Origin: an uncultured Eubacteriales bacterium
GTDB lineage: Bacteria > Bacillota > Clostridia > Oscillospirales > Oscillospiraceae
NCBI GenBank assembly: GCA_900540635.1
Contig: UQGU01000001.1
Location: 1-64,000, forward strand
Length of the DNA stretch: 64,000 nucleotides
Reading direction: 5' to 3'
Below are positions 7,486 to 15,758 of this stretch, piece by piece. A program made the position numbers and the translations under genes. A model generated the notes under the pieces. The model searched no databases and was not told where the DNA came from. It saw nothing but the letters and a program-made list of their open reading frames with translations. How positions within the stretch are numbered: the first letter of the stretch is position 1; every line of letters starts with the position of its first letter.

Positions 7486-9720
7486 TTAGTACAGGCCGAT
7501 CGACTTGGTCATGTAGCCGTAGGGCTGAATGGTATCCAGGTAGGACTGAGCATCGCCGTAGTCAGGGCCCCAACCGGAAGTACCGGGAGCGATGTCGTAG
7601 TTGGCTTCGTTGCCGGTGCTGGTACGGTAGTAGGAGTAGCTGTAAGCGGTGTTGTCGGCATAGGCAACCAGATCAACAACAACCTTGCCGCCCAGAACCT
7701 TCTCAATGGACTGCTTATAAGCGTTCATACGGTTGGTGATGGTCTCATTGTAGGAGCCGTAGGGCACGTCGATGTGGATGGGGTTCTCAGCGGAAACCTC
7801 AACGCCAACCTGAGCCAGCTCAGCAACTGCCTTGTCCAGGTACTCTACGGCAGCATCGGGATTGAACCAGCCATCGAAGCCGTCGCCGGAGCCGGCGCCG
7901 TCGTTGCCGGCGGGATCCCAAACCTTGATGGGATAGCCATCGGCATCCAGCTGAGCCTGCTCGATCTGGCCGAAGTAAGTACCGGCGGGGAAGGTGGTAG
8001 CCTCGCCGTTGATCTCAACGGTGACCTCAGCAGTGGTAACCTGGAAGTCGCCGGGGACATAGGCATTTCTCAGAGAAGCGTACTTCAGCTCCTCGCCAAC
8101 GATGGTGGAGTTGAAAGCGCCGCGGTCGAAGGCCAGACCCAGAGCGTTCCGGAAGTTCTTGTTGCTCAGAGCAGCGCGGGTAGCGGCCTTCTGGTCGTCG
8201 GTCTGAGCGGAAACACCAACGGTATTGTCGTTGAAGTTTGCCCAGGAGCCACGGTGGACGTTGACCCAGCCGCAGAAGGTGGAGCCGTCGTTAGCGGTGG
8301 TGTAGTGATACAGATCGAAGTAGGTCTTGTCGGAGCCTTCGGGCTTATCCTCCTTGGCCAGAACCAGAGAAGAGGAGTTAAAGGGGCAGCCGGCTACGGT
8401 GCCGTCCTTCGCCTCGTTGTACATACGCAGAGGATCGGAACCGTCGTTGAAGTAGATGTTGATGTTGTGGGTCTGCACAGAGTCAGCATTCCAGTAAGAG
8501 GGGTTGGCAACATAGCTGGTCACGTTCTTCTCGGTGAAGTTCTTAACCAGGTAAGCGCCGCAGTAAGCAATGTTGGCAGGAGTGGTGCCGTAGTTGCCGG
8601 AGGTGTACTCCTCGCCCTCAGCGCCGAAGGTGCCGCCCTGAGCCTTGTAGAAAGCCCGGTTCAGAGGAGCGAAGCAGCCGTAGCCCATCATGGACAGGAA
8701 TGCGGGGAAGGGCTTCTCCAGAGTGTACTCCAGGGTGTAGTCGTCAACAGCCTTGACGCCGACCTCGGCGAAATCGGTAACCTCACCGCTCAGGTAAGCA
8801 TCATAGTTCTTGATGCCGCAGCCATCGCTGCTGGTCATCAGATAGCCCAGAGCATCGTTGTTATCGAGAACGTGCTCCATGGAAGCGACCCAGTCATCAG
8901 CGGTCACTTCGCCCAGCTCGCGACCCTGCTGGTCAACCCACTTCACGCCCTGACGCAGGTGGAAGGTGTAAACAGTGCCGTCCTCGGAAACCTCATAGCT
9001 CTCGGCAATACCGGGCTGCTGCACGTTCTTGGCATCGTACTCCAGCAGAGGAGCCCAGGTAGGTGCGACGAAGTAGTGGTCAGAGGTATAACTGGAGGCA
9101 ATGCCATCCCAGGTAGCCAGCTCATAGTTAATCGCATAGTTCCAGGTGTCATTCAAGGTGTAGCCGTGCTCGTCCAGGTAAGCCTTGGCAGCCTCGAGCC
9201 AGGAAGCAGCGTCTTCACTCTCGCCCCACAGAGCGGTCAGAGCAGAGCGGTCTTCACTGGTGATCAGCTCGTTGGCAACCAGCTTGGAGTGCCATCTGTA
9301 CTCGTCAACGCCCCAGGAAGTGGTGGTGTCGGTACGGGGAACCACACGGTTCATAGCGAAAGCGCCGCCGTTGCCGTACACAGGGGAGAAGACGCCGGAC
9401 TCCATCAGCTTGGCGTCCGCCATAGCCATCTTGGCCATACGCAGATTCAGGTCGGTGATCTCAGACTTGGCGTCCTGATAGTATTCATTGAATTCGCCCA
9501 GGTTCCAGTCATACAGAGCATCGGAAGCATCGTCGTAATCCATAGCGTCGATAGCAGCCCAGTCAGGACCGGTATAGACGTCACCGGCCGCTTCAGTGGC
9601 AGCAGTGGTCTCGGCGGGAGCCGTAGTCGCAGCTGTTGTCGCGGCGGGGGTGCTGCTGCTACAGGCCGCCATGGAAAGCACCATGGTCAGAGCAAGCAGC
9701 AGGGCCAGAAATTTTTTCAT
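7486..9720 (-). CDS. oppA: Oligopeptide-binding lipoprotein, family 5 (OppA type)
   Basis: A 744-residue lipoprotein. A signal peptide with lipobox LSMAAC puts the lipidated Cys at 20, followed by a Thr/Ala/Glu linker. The SBP_bac_5 core includes 'PGIAESYEVSEDGTVYTFHLRQGVKWVD', 'ADDWVASMEHVL', 'TLEYTLEKPFPAFLSMMGYGCFAPLNRAFY' and 'KNFRNALGLAFDRGAFN', all typical of peptide-binding proteins. It is longer than most OppA (about 540-600); the extra length is mainly an N-terminal 150-residue region before the conserved core. The ribosome site is AAAGGAGGAAG. It captures peptides for OppBCDF and is the first gene of the operon. Confidence 0.93.
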   Translation of the reverse strand: MKKFLALLLALTMVLSMAACSSSTPAATTAATTAPAETTAATEAAGDVYTGPDWAAIDAMDYDDASDALYDWNLGEFNEYYQDAKSEITDLNLRMAKMAMADAKLMESGVFSPVYGNGGAFAMNRVVPRTDTTTSWGVDEYRWHSKLVANELITSEDRSALTALWGESEDAASWLEAAKAYLDEHGYTLNDTWNYAINYELATWDGIASSYTSDHYFVAPTWAPLLEYDAKNVQQPGIAESYEVSEDGTVYTFHLRQGVKWVDQQGRELGEVTADDWVASMEHVLDNNDALGYLMTSSDGCGIKNYDAYLSGEVTDFAEVGVKAVDDYTLEYTLEKPFPAFLSMMGYGCFAPLNRAFYKAQGGTFGAEGEEYTSGNYGTTPANIAYCGAYLVKNFTEKNVTSYVANPSYWNADSVQTHNINIYFNDGSDPLRMYNEAKDGTVAGCPFNSSSLVLAKEDKPEGSDKTYFDLYHYTTANDGSTFCGWVNVHRGSWANFNDNTVGVSAQTDDQKAATRAALSNKNFRNALGLAFDRGAFNSTIVGEELKYASLRNAYVPGDFQVTTAEVTVEINGEATTFPAGTYFGQIEQAQLDADGYPIKVWDPAGNDGAGSGDGFDGWFNPDAAVEYLDKAVAELAQVGVEVSAENPIHIDVPYGSYNETITNRMNAYKQSIEKVLGGKVVVDLVAYADNTAYSYSYYRTSTGNEANYDIAPGTSGWGPDYGDAQSYLDTIQPYGYMTKSIGLY

Positions 9721-9742
9721 TGTTCTTCCTCCTTTTTCATTT

Positions 9743-9778
9743 TGCAGGAATTTGAATTTTTTAATTCACATTCCTGCA
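9743..9778 (-). other. Hairpin in oppA 5' untranslated region
   Basis: TGCAGGAAT and ATTCCTGCA bracket an AT-rich inner stem, forming a near-perfect hairpin that ends about 15 bases before the oppA ribosome site. It could stabilise the mRNA or modulate translation; there is no recognisable riboswitch. Confidence 0.6.
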
Positions 9779-9809
9779 CAAATCGCTTGGTCTCAAGTGA
9801 CTTGTGTGC

Positions 9810-9838
9810 ATGATACCACGTTAGCCCGTGAAAATCAA
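9810..9838 (-). promoter_or_regulatory. Predicted opp operon promoter
   Basis: On the minus strand, TTGATT and TATCAT are separated by 17 bases, about 90 bases upstream of the oppA start. No other promoter in the leader is as good. Confidence 0.5.
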
Positions 9839-10682
9839 TAGGAAATTTGCGTAAAATCCTTTTTTCGGCAGCATTTCTACCAAATGCACAAAGGGAAGGA
9901 CCATGAAAACATAGTTTTGTAAAAGTTTACCACGTTAAAGTCTCCACGTCGCGCGTACATACGTTCTGCTCGCACCGACATTTTATTAAAATTGCTTTCG
10001 TTTTTTGACCTTTCTATTTCAAATAGCCGCCATTCCAAAACACTTGTGCTTAAAATGCGTACATTTTGCAAGCCATTCTTTTTTTCTTTCACATTTTCGC
10101 AAATCTGCCCAATTTTTGGGGAGTTTGTCCGTCCATATGCTCAAAACGCCTGTCCGCTTGGCAGAGAATAGCAAAAGAAATGACCCCTGACGATTTGCTT
10201 TCGCATCCTCGTCAGGGGTCATCTCTGTTCGCTCTTATTATCTAACATCCTTGGTTAACCTCTCTTTCTGCGGATTGTGGGGCCGCTTCCTGCAATGGCT
10301 GTCTCCGCGATACAGTGCTTTCCTTTCTTCGGCAATGAACTCTATTTGAAGCGGAGATACACAGGATGCACTGCCCTTGGCCTAAGTTTCCTCGAGCCCA
10401 TCGGTGGATACCCTTTCTTTTCTTTGTTTCTTTCCAAAGTCCGGTTGTTCGGTTTTTCTTTGGTCCTTTCTTGGTATCTCTCCCTTGTGACTATAGAATA
10501 GCACAATGTCGCCTTGAATTCAAGATGCCATTTTGTATATATTTAACATTTTTATTTTGTATATTGTGCACAAATCATTTTTTTATTTATCATTCTCACA
10601 ATTCAGCACATTCCGTTTGTTGTGAACATGTTGTAATAGTGGATGTGCTCCGCTATCAACCTGTGCATAATAACGACTCTTT
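9839..10682. other. AT-rich stretch with no recognisable gene
   Basis: About 840 bases, clearly more AT-rich than the flanks, with no open frame having both a ribosome site and protein-like composition. It contains runs such as TTTTTTGACC and a C/T-rich segment at 10400-10490, and the strong hairpin at 10180-10222. With the RhuM remnant next to it, this looks like decayed acquired DNA. Confidence 0.5.
10180..10222 (-). terminator. Perfect 14-bp stem-loop, probable terminator
   Basis: ATGACCCCTGACGA pairs perfectly with TCGTCAGGGGTCAT round a 15-base loop. On the minus strand it is followed by TTCTTTTGC, fitting a terminator for leftward transcripts from the RhuM remnant. On the plus strand no U-run follows. 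Confidence 0.55.
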
Positions 10683-11185
10683 CTATGTTTCATCCCTTTG
10701 CTCCACACTGGCTACCAGCCGGTCAAAATCGCTCTGATACAATCTATCCTGAATAACGCGGAATTTTTCATACTCACTTTCCGCAAAAGTTTTCGCAATC
10801 GCTGCCGTTACCTTGCCTTTATGCCGGAGCACCTCCTCCTCGTTGAACTGCAAAAAGGCATCCAACCGCGCAGCCCAATCCCGCATATACATAAGTATCT
10901 TGTCGGATATTTCTTCCCATCTGCGGCAGTTGTTTCCAAAATGGATACAACTGCGCTTTCCATCAGCTCGCCGGAGGCAAAGATATTTTTCAGGTGCTTC
11001 GAGATGGCTGCTTTCTGAACCTCGAACAATTCAGCCATCTTAGCCTGCGTCAGCCATAGATTCTCCCGATATAGCAAGATCTCAACTTTGACATCACCGT
11101 TATCTGTTCTGTAAAACAGCACTTCTCTTGTTTCATATGGAGTGATCGCCGTCTCCTTATCCACTGTCAATATTCTCCTCTCCAT
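10683..11185 (-). pseudogene. RhuM-family protein, internally deleted and frameshifted
   Basis: The N-terminal part (10808-11185) carries the RhuM start region 'ENLWLTQAKMAELFEVQKAAISKHLKNIFASGEL' and 'TAADGKKYPTRY'. The frame is then wrong. The family's C-terminal region appears in another frame at 10683-10892: 'MRDWAARLDAFLQFNEEEVLRHKGKVTAAIAKTFAESEYEKFRVIQDRLYQSDFDRL'. The middle of the protein (roughly 150 residues in intact members of about 330) is missing, so one deletion both removed the core and shifted the frame. RhuM genes are usually found in genomic islands near restriction or defence genes. The local base composition is lower in GC than the flanks. A product is unlikely to be functional. 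Confidence 0.8.
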
Positions 11186-11357
11186 TTTTCTTTCGATGTA
11201 CCCGCGGCCATTGTATCAACCGTTCCTGGCTTCGTCAAGGCCAAACTTTTCCTTTTGCTGCGGGAAGTTAAGGTATTTGATATGACAGTCTCACATTTTG
11301 GCCGATTTGCTTCTACCTTCTGACATAGTCGCCAATGAATGATCTATTTTCCAGTAA

Positions 11358-11386
11358 TTGACATATCTTCCGCAGATAGATATAAT
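11358..11386 (+). promoter_or_regulatory. Consensus promoter of the FmdE-domain gene
   Basis: TTGACA, 17 bases, TATAAT: a perfect sigma-A match 35 bases upstream of the start codon at 11421. A strong constitutive level is expected. Confidence 0.85.
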
Positions 11387-11420
11387 ATTTAATAGAAAGA
11401 CAGAAAGGACGATCACAACG

Positions 11421-11942
11421 ATGAATGAAGATAGAATTGCCCGGCTCTACGGCGACTGCGTCCGGTTTCACGGGCACGATTGCCCGCTGCTGGCCCTGGG
11501 GGTACGGGTGTGCGAGACGGCGCTGGAGCGGCTGAAGCTGGAGGATCCCGCCCCGGGCAGGCTGGTGTGCGTCTCGGAATTTGACGGCTGCTGCGTGGAC
11601 GCCATTCAGATCGGCCTGCACTGCACGGCCGGCGCCAAGCATCTGCTTTACTACAAGACAGGGAAACTGATCTTCACGGTGTATGATCTGGAAACCGGCG
11701 CTGATGTCCGCATCTGCGCCCGAAAGGAAATTGCCGAAGATATCCGTCAGATGGAGCCGGAAGCCGTACTTGCCGCCCCGGAGGATGCACTGTTCACCTT
11801 TGAAAAGGCCCATCCGCTGACCCCGCGCACCCTTGCCAAGGTTCGGCGCACCTGCACCACCCCCGCCCCCTCTGTCCCTCACCGCATCTCCGGCGTGCAG
11901 GACTGCCCGGATCAGTTCCGGAAATTCGATTCCCAGAATTAA
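11421..11942 (+). CDS. FmdE-domain protein (orphan)
   Basis: A 173-residue soluble protein with the FmdE domain found in subunit E of tungsten formylmethanofuran dehydrogenase and in many stand-alone bacterial proteins. The signature 'RFHGHDCPLLALGVRV' (near 15-30) and 'GCCVDAIQIGLHCTAGAKHL' supply the His/Cys residues expected to bind metal. The C-terminal zinc-ribbon of longer members is absent, though scattered Cys remain. The start at 11421 has AGAAAGGAC upstream; the frame is open further upstream but covers the promoter. No methanogenesis or molybdopterin gene is nearby, so its role here is unknown; such proteins are often near metal or molybdate transport genes. Confidence 0.72.
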   Translation: MNEDRIARLYGDCVRFHGHDCPLLALGVRVCETALERLKLEDPAPGRLVCVSEFDGCCVDAIQIGLHCTAGAKHLLYYKTGKLIFTVYDLETGADVRICARKEIAEDIRQMEPEAVLAAPEDALFTFEKAHPLTPRTLAKVRRTCTTPAPSVPHRISGVQDCPDQFRKFDSQN

Positions 11943-11949
11943 ATGCTGA

Positions 11950-11993
11950 AAAGCCCCGTATTTCAGGCGCGTACGTCTAAAATACGGGGCTTT
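11950..11993. terminator. Bidirectional terminator
   Basis: AAAGCCCCGTATTT pairs with AAATACGGGGCTTT, with T-rich flanks on both sides. It separates the convergent FmdE-domain gene and the ABC ATPase gene that ends at 12007. Confidence 0.9.
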
Positions 11994-12006
11994 GCTTTCT
12001 ATACGT

Positions 12007-13641
12007 TTAGAATTCCAGGCTGCCGGAGGTGATGCACTTGCCGGAGCGGCGGTCGAAGAGCATGATCTGATTGCCGGTGACGGACAGGGGTACCTTGGTG
12101 CCGATGGTGAACAGGCTGCTGCCGAAGATCACGCCGGTCAGCAGGAACTCCCCCACCCGGACCTTGACGGTGGACTCCATACCCGTGGGCATCGCGCCAT
12201 AGATTTCGCCCTGGAGGGCCCCGGTGTCGGCAATGTCCAAAAATTCCGGACGAATGCCCAGGACGAAGTCCTCATTGGTGATTTCGGGCACATCCTGCAG
12301 GGAGTCGTCCTCCTCGTTGACCTTGGCAATGTGGTAGCGGAAGACCTCGTCCTTGTTGCCCTTCTCCACGTAGCTCTTTTCGGAAGCCTTCCGCTTCAGA
12401 GCTGCTGCCTTGTCGGCGGCCTCTTTATCACGGGAAGCAAACCAAGCCTGCATATCCAGCGCCTTGGCAGGCTTGAAGGTGGCCTTGATACCGCCAAGAA
12501 CCGTCAGTTCCAGGCTGCCGTCACTGCTCTGCTTGCCCTTGGCATCTACAAAGTTGATAGACGGCGTGCCCACGAAGTCCGCCACGAACAGGTTGGCCGG
12601 GTGGTGATACACTTCCAGCGGGGCCTGATACTGCTGCAAAACACCGTTGTTGATCAGGCAGATCTGGGTTGCCAGGGTCATGGCCTCCATCTGGTCGTGG
12701 GTGACATAGACAAAGGTGGAGCCGGTCTCCACGTGGAGCCGCTGGAGCTCATAGCGCATTTCCAGGCGCAGCTTGGCATCCAGGTTGGACAGGGGCTCAT
12801 CCATGAACAGTACCGAGGGCTCCGGGGCCAGGGTACGGGCAATGGCCACGCGCTGCTGCTGGCCGCCGGACAGCTCCGCAGGATACCGGTCCATGAACAT
12901 GCCGATCTTGACAATGCGGCTGACCCGGCGGACGGACAGGTCGATCTCCTCTTTGGTCAGCTTCCGGGTCTGCATGACGACTTCTCCGTCCTTGCAGAAT
13001 CGGAACTCTCCATCCAGGGTAAGGCCTGCGTCGGACGCGGCCTTCCGGCCCGCTGCAACCTTGGCCTCCAGCTTGGCGATCTCACCGGCACAATCGGTAT
13101 TCTTTTCCAGATGATAGCCGAAGAGGGTCTTGGCGGTGTACTGGGAGACGGTGAAGGCATCAATGAGCTTCAGAATCGCCTTCTTCTCCTCCAGCTTGCC
13201 GTCCTTATCCCGGCACTCCTCCAGAACGGCGGTGACATCGGCGGGGTTTTTCAGGATCTGGGCCAGGCGGGCGGCGTTTTTGGTCTCAAAATCCACCTTG
13301 GCCAGGGGCTCCTTGATATTGGACAGGCCGAAAGAGATATTCTGATACACGGTCATATTGGGCCACAGGGCGTAGTTCTGGAACAGGAAGCCCACCTTGC
13401 GCTTGTTGGCCGGAACGTTGATGCCCATATCACTGTCGAAGACCACCTTGTCGCCGATGGTGATTTTTCCGCTGGTGGGGGTCTCCAGGCCGGCGATCAT
13501 CCGCAGCGTGGTGGTTTTGCCGCAGCCGGATGGGCCCAGCAGGGTGACGAAAGCGTTGTCTTCAATGGTCAGGTCCAGGTCCTCGACGGCATAGAATTTG
13601 CCCCAACGCTTGGTAACGTGCTCCAATTTGATTTCAGGCAT
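12007..13641 (-). CDS. ABC importer ATPase (FbpC/PotA/MalK class) with internal insertion
   Basis: A 544-residue ATPase; relatives have about 350-370. Walker A GPSGCGKT (36-43), Q-loop FQNYALWP (Gln 88), signature LSGGQQQR (257-264), Walker B VLFMDEP (277-283) and SNLDAKLR follow the iron/spermidine/sugar importer pattern ('[10 protein letters not shown]'). Between the Q-loop and signature there are about 170 residues instead of about 50: an extra Lys/Ala-rich helical segment at about 112-235. The C-terminal TOBE-like region is also expanded by a charged segment before '[10 protein letters not shown]'. The frame is intact. It follows the permease gene by four bases, so it is the last gene of the importer operon, and it ends at a bidirectional terminator. 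Confidence 0.88.
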   Translation of the reverse strand: MPEIKLEHVTKRWGKFYAVEDLDLTIEDNAFVTLLGPSGCGKTTTLRMIAGLETPTSGKITIGDKVVFDSDMGINVPANKRKVGFLFQNYALWPNMTVYQNISFGLSNIKEPLAKVDFETKNAARLAQILKNPADVTAVLEECRDKDGKLEEKKAILKLIDAFTVSQYTAKTLFGYHLEKNTDCAGEIAKLEAKVAAGRKAASDAGLTLDGEFRFCKDGEVVMQTRKLTKEEIDLSVRRVSRIVKIGMFMDRYPAELSGGQQQRVAIARTLAPEPSVLFMDEPLSNLDAKLRLEMRYELQRLHVETGSTFVYVTHDQMEAMTLATQICLINNGVLQQYQAPLEVYHHPANLFVADFVGTPSINFVDAKGKQSSDGSLELTVLGGIKATFKPAKALDMQAWFASRDKEAADKAAALKRKASEKSYVEKGNKDEVFRYHIAKVNEEDDSLQDVPEITNEDFVLGIRPEFLDIADTGALQGEIYGAMPTGMESTVKVRVGEFLLTGVIFGSSLFTIGTKVPLSVTGNQIMLFDRRSGKCITSGSLEF

Positions 13642-13645
13642 TTGC

Positions 13646-15475
13646 TTATCCTCCTATTCCTTTGTCGAGGCTTGCGCCCGTCACTTTGTTTACCAGGGTA
13701 TTGCACACCAGAATGGTGACGATCAGGATCAGATTGATGCCGCTGGAGAAGGCATACAGGCCCATTTCGTCGAAGTAATCCAGAGTCGTGGACAGGATGA
13801 AGCCCTGCACGCACAGCAGCATGAAAAGGGACAGCTCTCTCAGGCAGGTCATAAAGGGCAGCAGATAGCCCGAGATGATGGAGGACTTCTGAATGGGGAT
13901 GATGATCCGGGTCATGCGCTTGATCCAGGGGATATCCTGGATAATGGCCGCCTCCTCAATTTCGCCGGAGAGCTGCAGCATGGAGTTTAGAGAGCTTCTG
14001 CTGGCAAAGGGGATGTATTTAATGGTGCCCACGATGATCAGCAGCGTATAGGTATTGAACAGGTTCATCTTCTCCGTGGAGAACAGAATGAAGAAGGCAA
14101 CACCCACGGCGATGGAGGGCATCAGGTAGGGCAGGAAGGCCACGGAATTGACGTAGTTGGCCCATTTGCTCCGGCGGTTCTTGGACACGGCGTAGCCGAT
14201 CATGGTGCCGATGGTGCCGGCCAGCAGCGAGCAGGCCACGGAGACCTTCAATGTACCCCAGAAGGCGTGCCAGATGGTTTCATTGTAGAGGATACCCTTC
14301 TGGCCGTACATACCGTTCTCCGTAATATTCTCCGAGGTGAGCCACCACTTGGTGGTCAGGTTGGAGGCGTCGCCGGTGTACAGGAAGGAATAGTCGCCGG
14401 GGTTGGGCAGGAATGTTTCAAACGCAAAGGAAATGATGGGGAAAATACTGGTGAAGAAGGTGAAGATCACCAGAATCACCGCAATGATGTATTTGCCCGA
14501 TTTGCCCAGGTTGATCTTGGAAATCTGGCCGGACTTGCCGGTGACGGTGGTATAGTTCTTGCGGCTGTTCAGGGAAATCTGGTTCATCAGCATGATCGCC
14601 ACACCGAAGACCATCATGATGATGGCCAGGATGCTGGCCTCACCGGTGTACTTGGAGTTCATGGACACATACTTGGTGGAGAGCGTGCTCAGGCCCAGGT
14701 AGTGGGGCACGGGATAGGAGCCCATGGCGCTGCCGAAGACCAGCAGGATGGTGGAGAGAATGGCGGGCTTGACCATGGGCAGGGTAATGCGCCACATGGT
14801 CTTCCACTTGGGGGTATCCAGGATGGTGGCCGCCTCCTCCAGGTTGGCGTCCATATTCCGGAAAATGCCGCCGATGAGGATATAGGCAAAGGGCGCATAG
14901 TGCAGTCCCAGAACCGTCAGGCTGGGGAACAGGCCCTTGCACCACCACATGGGCATATTGATGCCGAACAGGGCGGCGAGCAGGCCGTTGGAGGTGCCGG
15001 TGACGGCATTGGAGTTAAACAGGTTCTGCCACACCACGGCCAGGGTCCACTGGGGCATGATGTAGGGGAAGATAAAGATGGAGGACAGGTATTTCCGCCA
15101 GGCCAGATTGGTTCTGGTGATCAGGAAGGCGAACAGTCCGCCATAAAGGATAGACACCAGGCAGGTGCCGACAGCCAGCAGGACGGTGTTCAGCAGAGGC
15201 GTCCACAGGTTGGTCTTGGCCATGCGGCTGGTGAAAAGGTCGGTGTAATTGACGGTGGTATAGCCGGAGGCCTGGCCCGTCAGGTGGGCGTCGATGGTAC
15301 CGGCGTGGATTTTAAAGGTATCCTCCACAATGGCCACAATGGGCGCCACAGTGGTAAAGGTCAGCACAATGCCCAGCAGCAGCAATATCACATTGTGGGG
15401 CTTGGAGAAAAAGGTTTTTATCTTGTTCCAGAGAATGGTTCCCTGGCTTGCACGGAGGGTTGTAGGTTGGCTCAT
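13646..15475 (-). CDS. ABC importer permease, double-length FbpB/AfuB type
   Basis: A 609-residue membrane protein with about 12 helices in two homologous halves. Each half has an ATPase-contact EAA loop: 'EEAATILDTPKWKTMWRITLP' in the first half and 'EEAAIIQDIPWIKRMTRIIIP' in the second. The fused-permease layout is typical of ferric iron and some 2-aminoethylphosphonate-type importers. An extracytoplasmic stretch after helix 1 (about 60-95) and one at about 350-400 are somewhat long. It shares an operon with the ATPase (13641) and the binding lipoprotein (15759-17168). The substrate cannot be read from sequence. Confidence 0.88.
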   Translation of the reverse strand: MSQPTTLRASQGTILWNKIKTFFSKPHNVILLLLGIVLTFTTVAPIVAIVEDTFKIHAGTIDAHLTGQASGYTTVNYTDLFTSRMAKTNLWTPLLNTVLLAVGTCLVSILYGGLFAFLITRTNLAWRKYLSSIFIFPYIMPQWTLAVVWQNLFNSNAVTGTSNGLLAALFGINMPMWWCKGLFPSLTVLGLHYAPFAYILIGGIFRNMDANLEEAATILDTPKWKTMWRITLPMVKPAILSTILLVFGSAMGSYPVPHYLGLSTLSTKYVSMNSKYTGEASILAIIMMVFGVAIMLMNQISLNSRKNYTTVTGKSGQISKINLGKSGKYIIAVILVIFTFFTSIFPIISFAFETFLPNPGDYSFLYTGDASNLTTKWWLTSENITENGMYGQKGILYNETIWHAFWGTLKVSVACSLLAGTIGTMIGYAVSKNRRSKWANYVNSVAFLPYLMPSIAVGVAFFILFSTEKMNLFNTYTLLIIVGTIKYIPFASRSSLNSMLQLSGEIEEAAIIQDIPWIKRMTRIIIPIQKSSIISGYLLPFMTCLRELSLFMLLCVQGFILSTTLDYFDEMGLYAFSSGINLILIVTILVCNTLVNKVTGASLDKGIGG

Positions 15476-15519
15476 GGCTTCCTCCTCTTTTCATGACAAA
15501 ATGGGATATGCTTTTGAAA

Positions 15520-15552
15520 AAGCGCCCCTGGATGCGCGATCCAAGGGCGCTT
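15520..15552 (-). terminator. Terminator-like hairpin before the permease gene
   Basis: AAGCGCCC/GGGCGCTT with an inner GGAT/ATCC stem. On the minus strand it is followed by TTTTTC. It lies between the binding-protein and permease genes and probably lets only part of the transcripts continue, giving excess binding protein. Confidence 0.7.
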
Positions 15553-15587
15553 GCCTTCATTATTTTTCAGCAATCATTCAGCACTTA

Positions 15588-15750
15588 GGGCAGCACCGCA
15601 CAATTCGGCAAGAGCAGGCAGCGAGAGATTTTTCGCCGGATGAAGGTTCAGAAAGCGAAGGAATACTCTGTGTATTTCCCGCTTTCTGAACCGCACAGCC
15701 GGTGGAAAAGATCCGCTGGCTGCCGCAGACGCAATTGTGCGGTGTTGCCC
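15588..15750. repeat. Family D palindromic element
   Basis: About 163 bp with imperfect terminal inverted repeats (GGGCAGCACCGCACAATT and AATTGTGCGGTGTTGCCC) and a perfect inner pair GGTTCAGAAAGCG/CGCTTTCTGAACC. No coding capacity. It resembles a miniature inverted-repeat element placed between the binding-protein and permease genes. Only one copy is in the window. Confidence 0.7.
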
Positions 15751-15758
15751 CCAGAAAA

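Noticed and set aside
9810..9838. Possible catabolite or nitrogen (CodY) site in the opp promoter
   Set aside because: I found no convincing cre or AATTTTCWGAAAATT-like match in the leader; only a promoter and hairpin can be supported.
10277..10737. Possible small genes on the plus strand in the AT-rich region
   Set aside because: The frames lack ribosome sites and give Phe/Ser/Cys-rich translations typical of noncoding AT-rich DNA.
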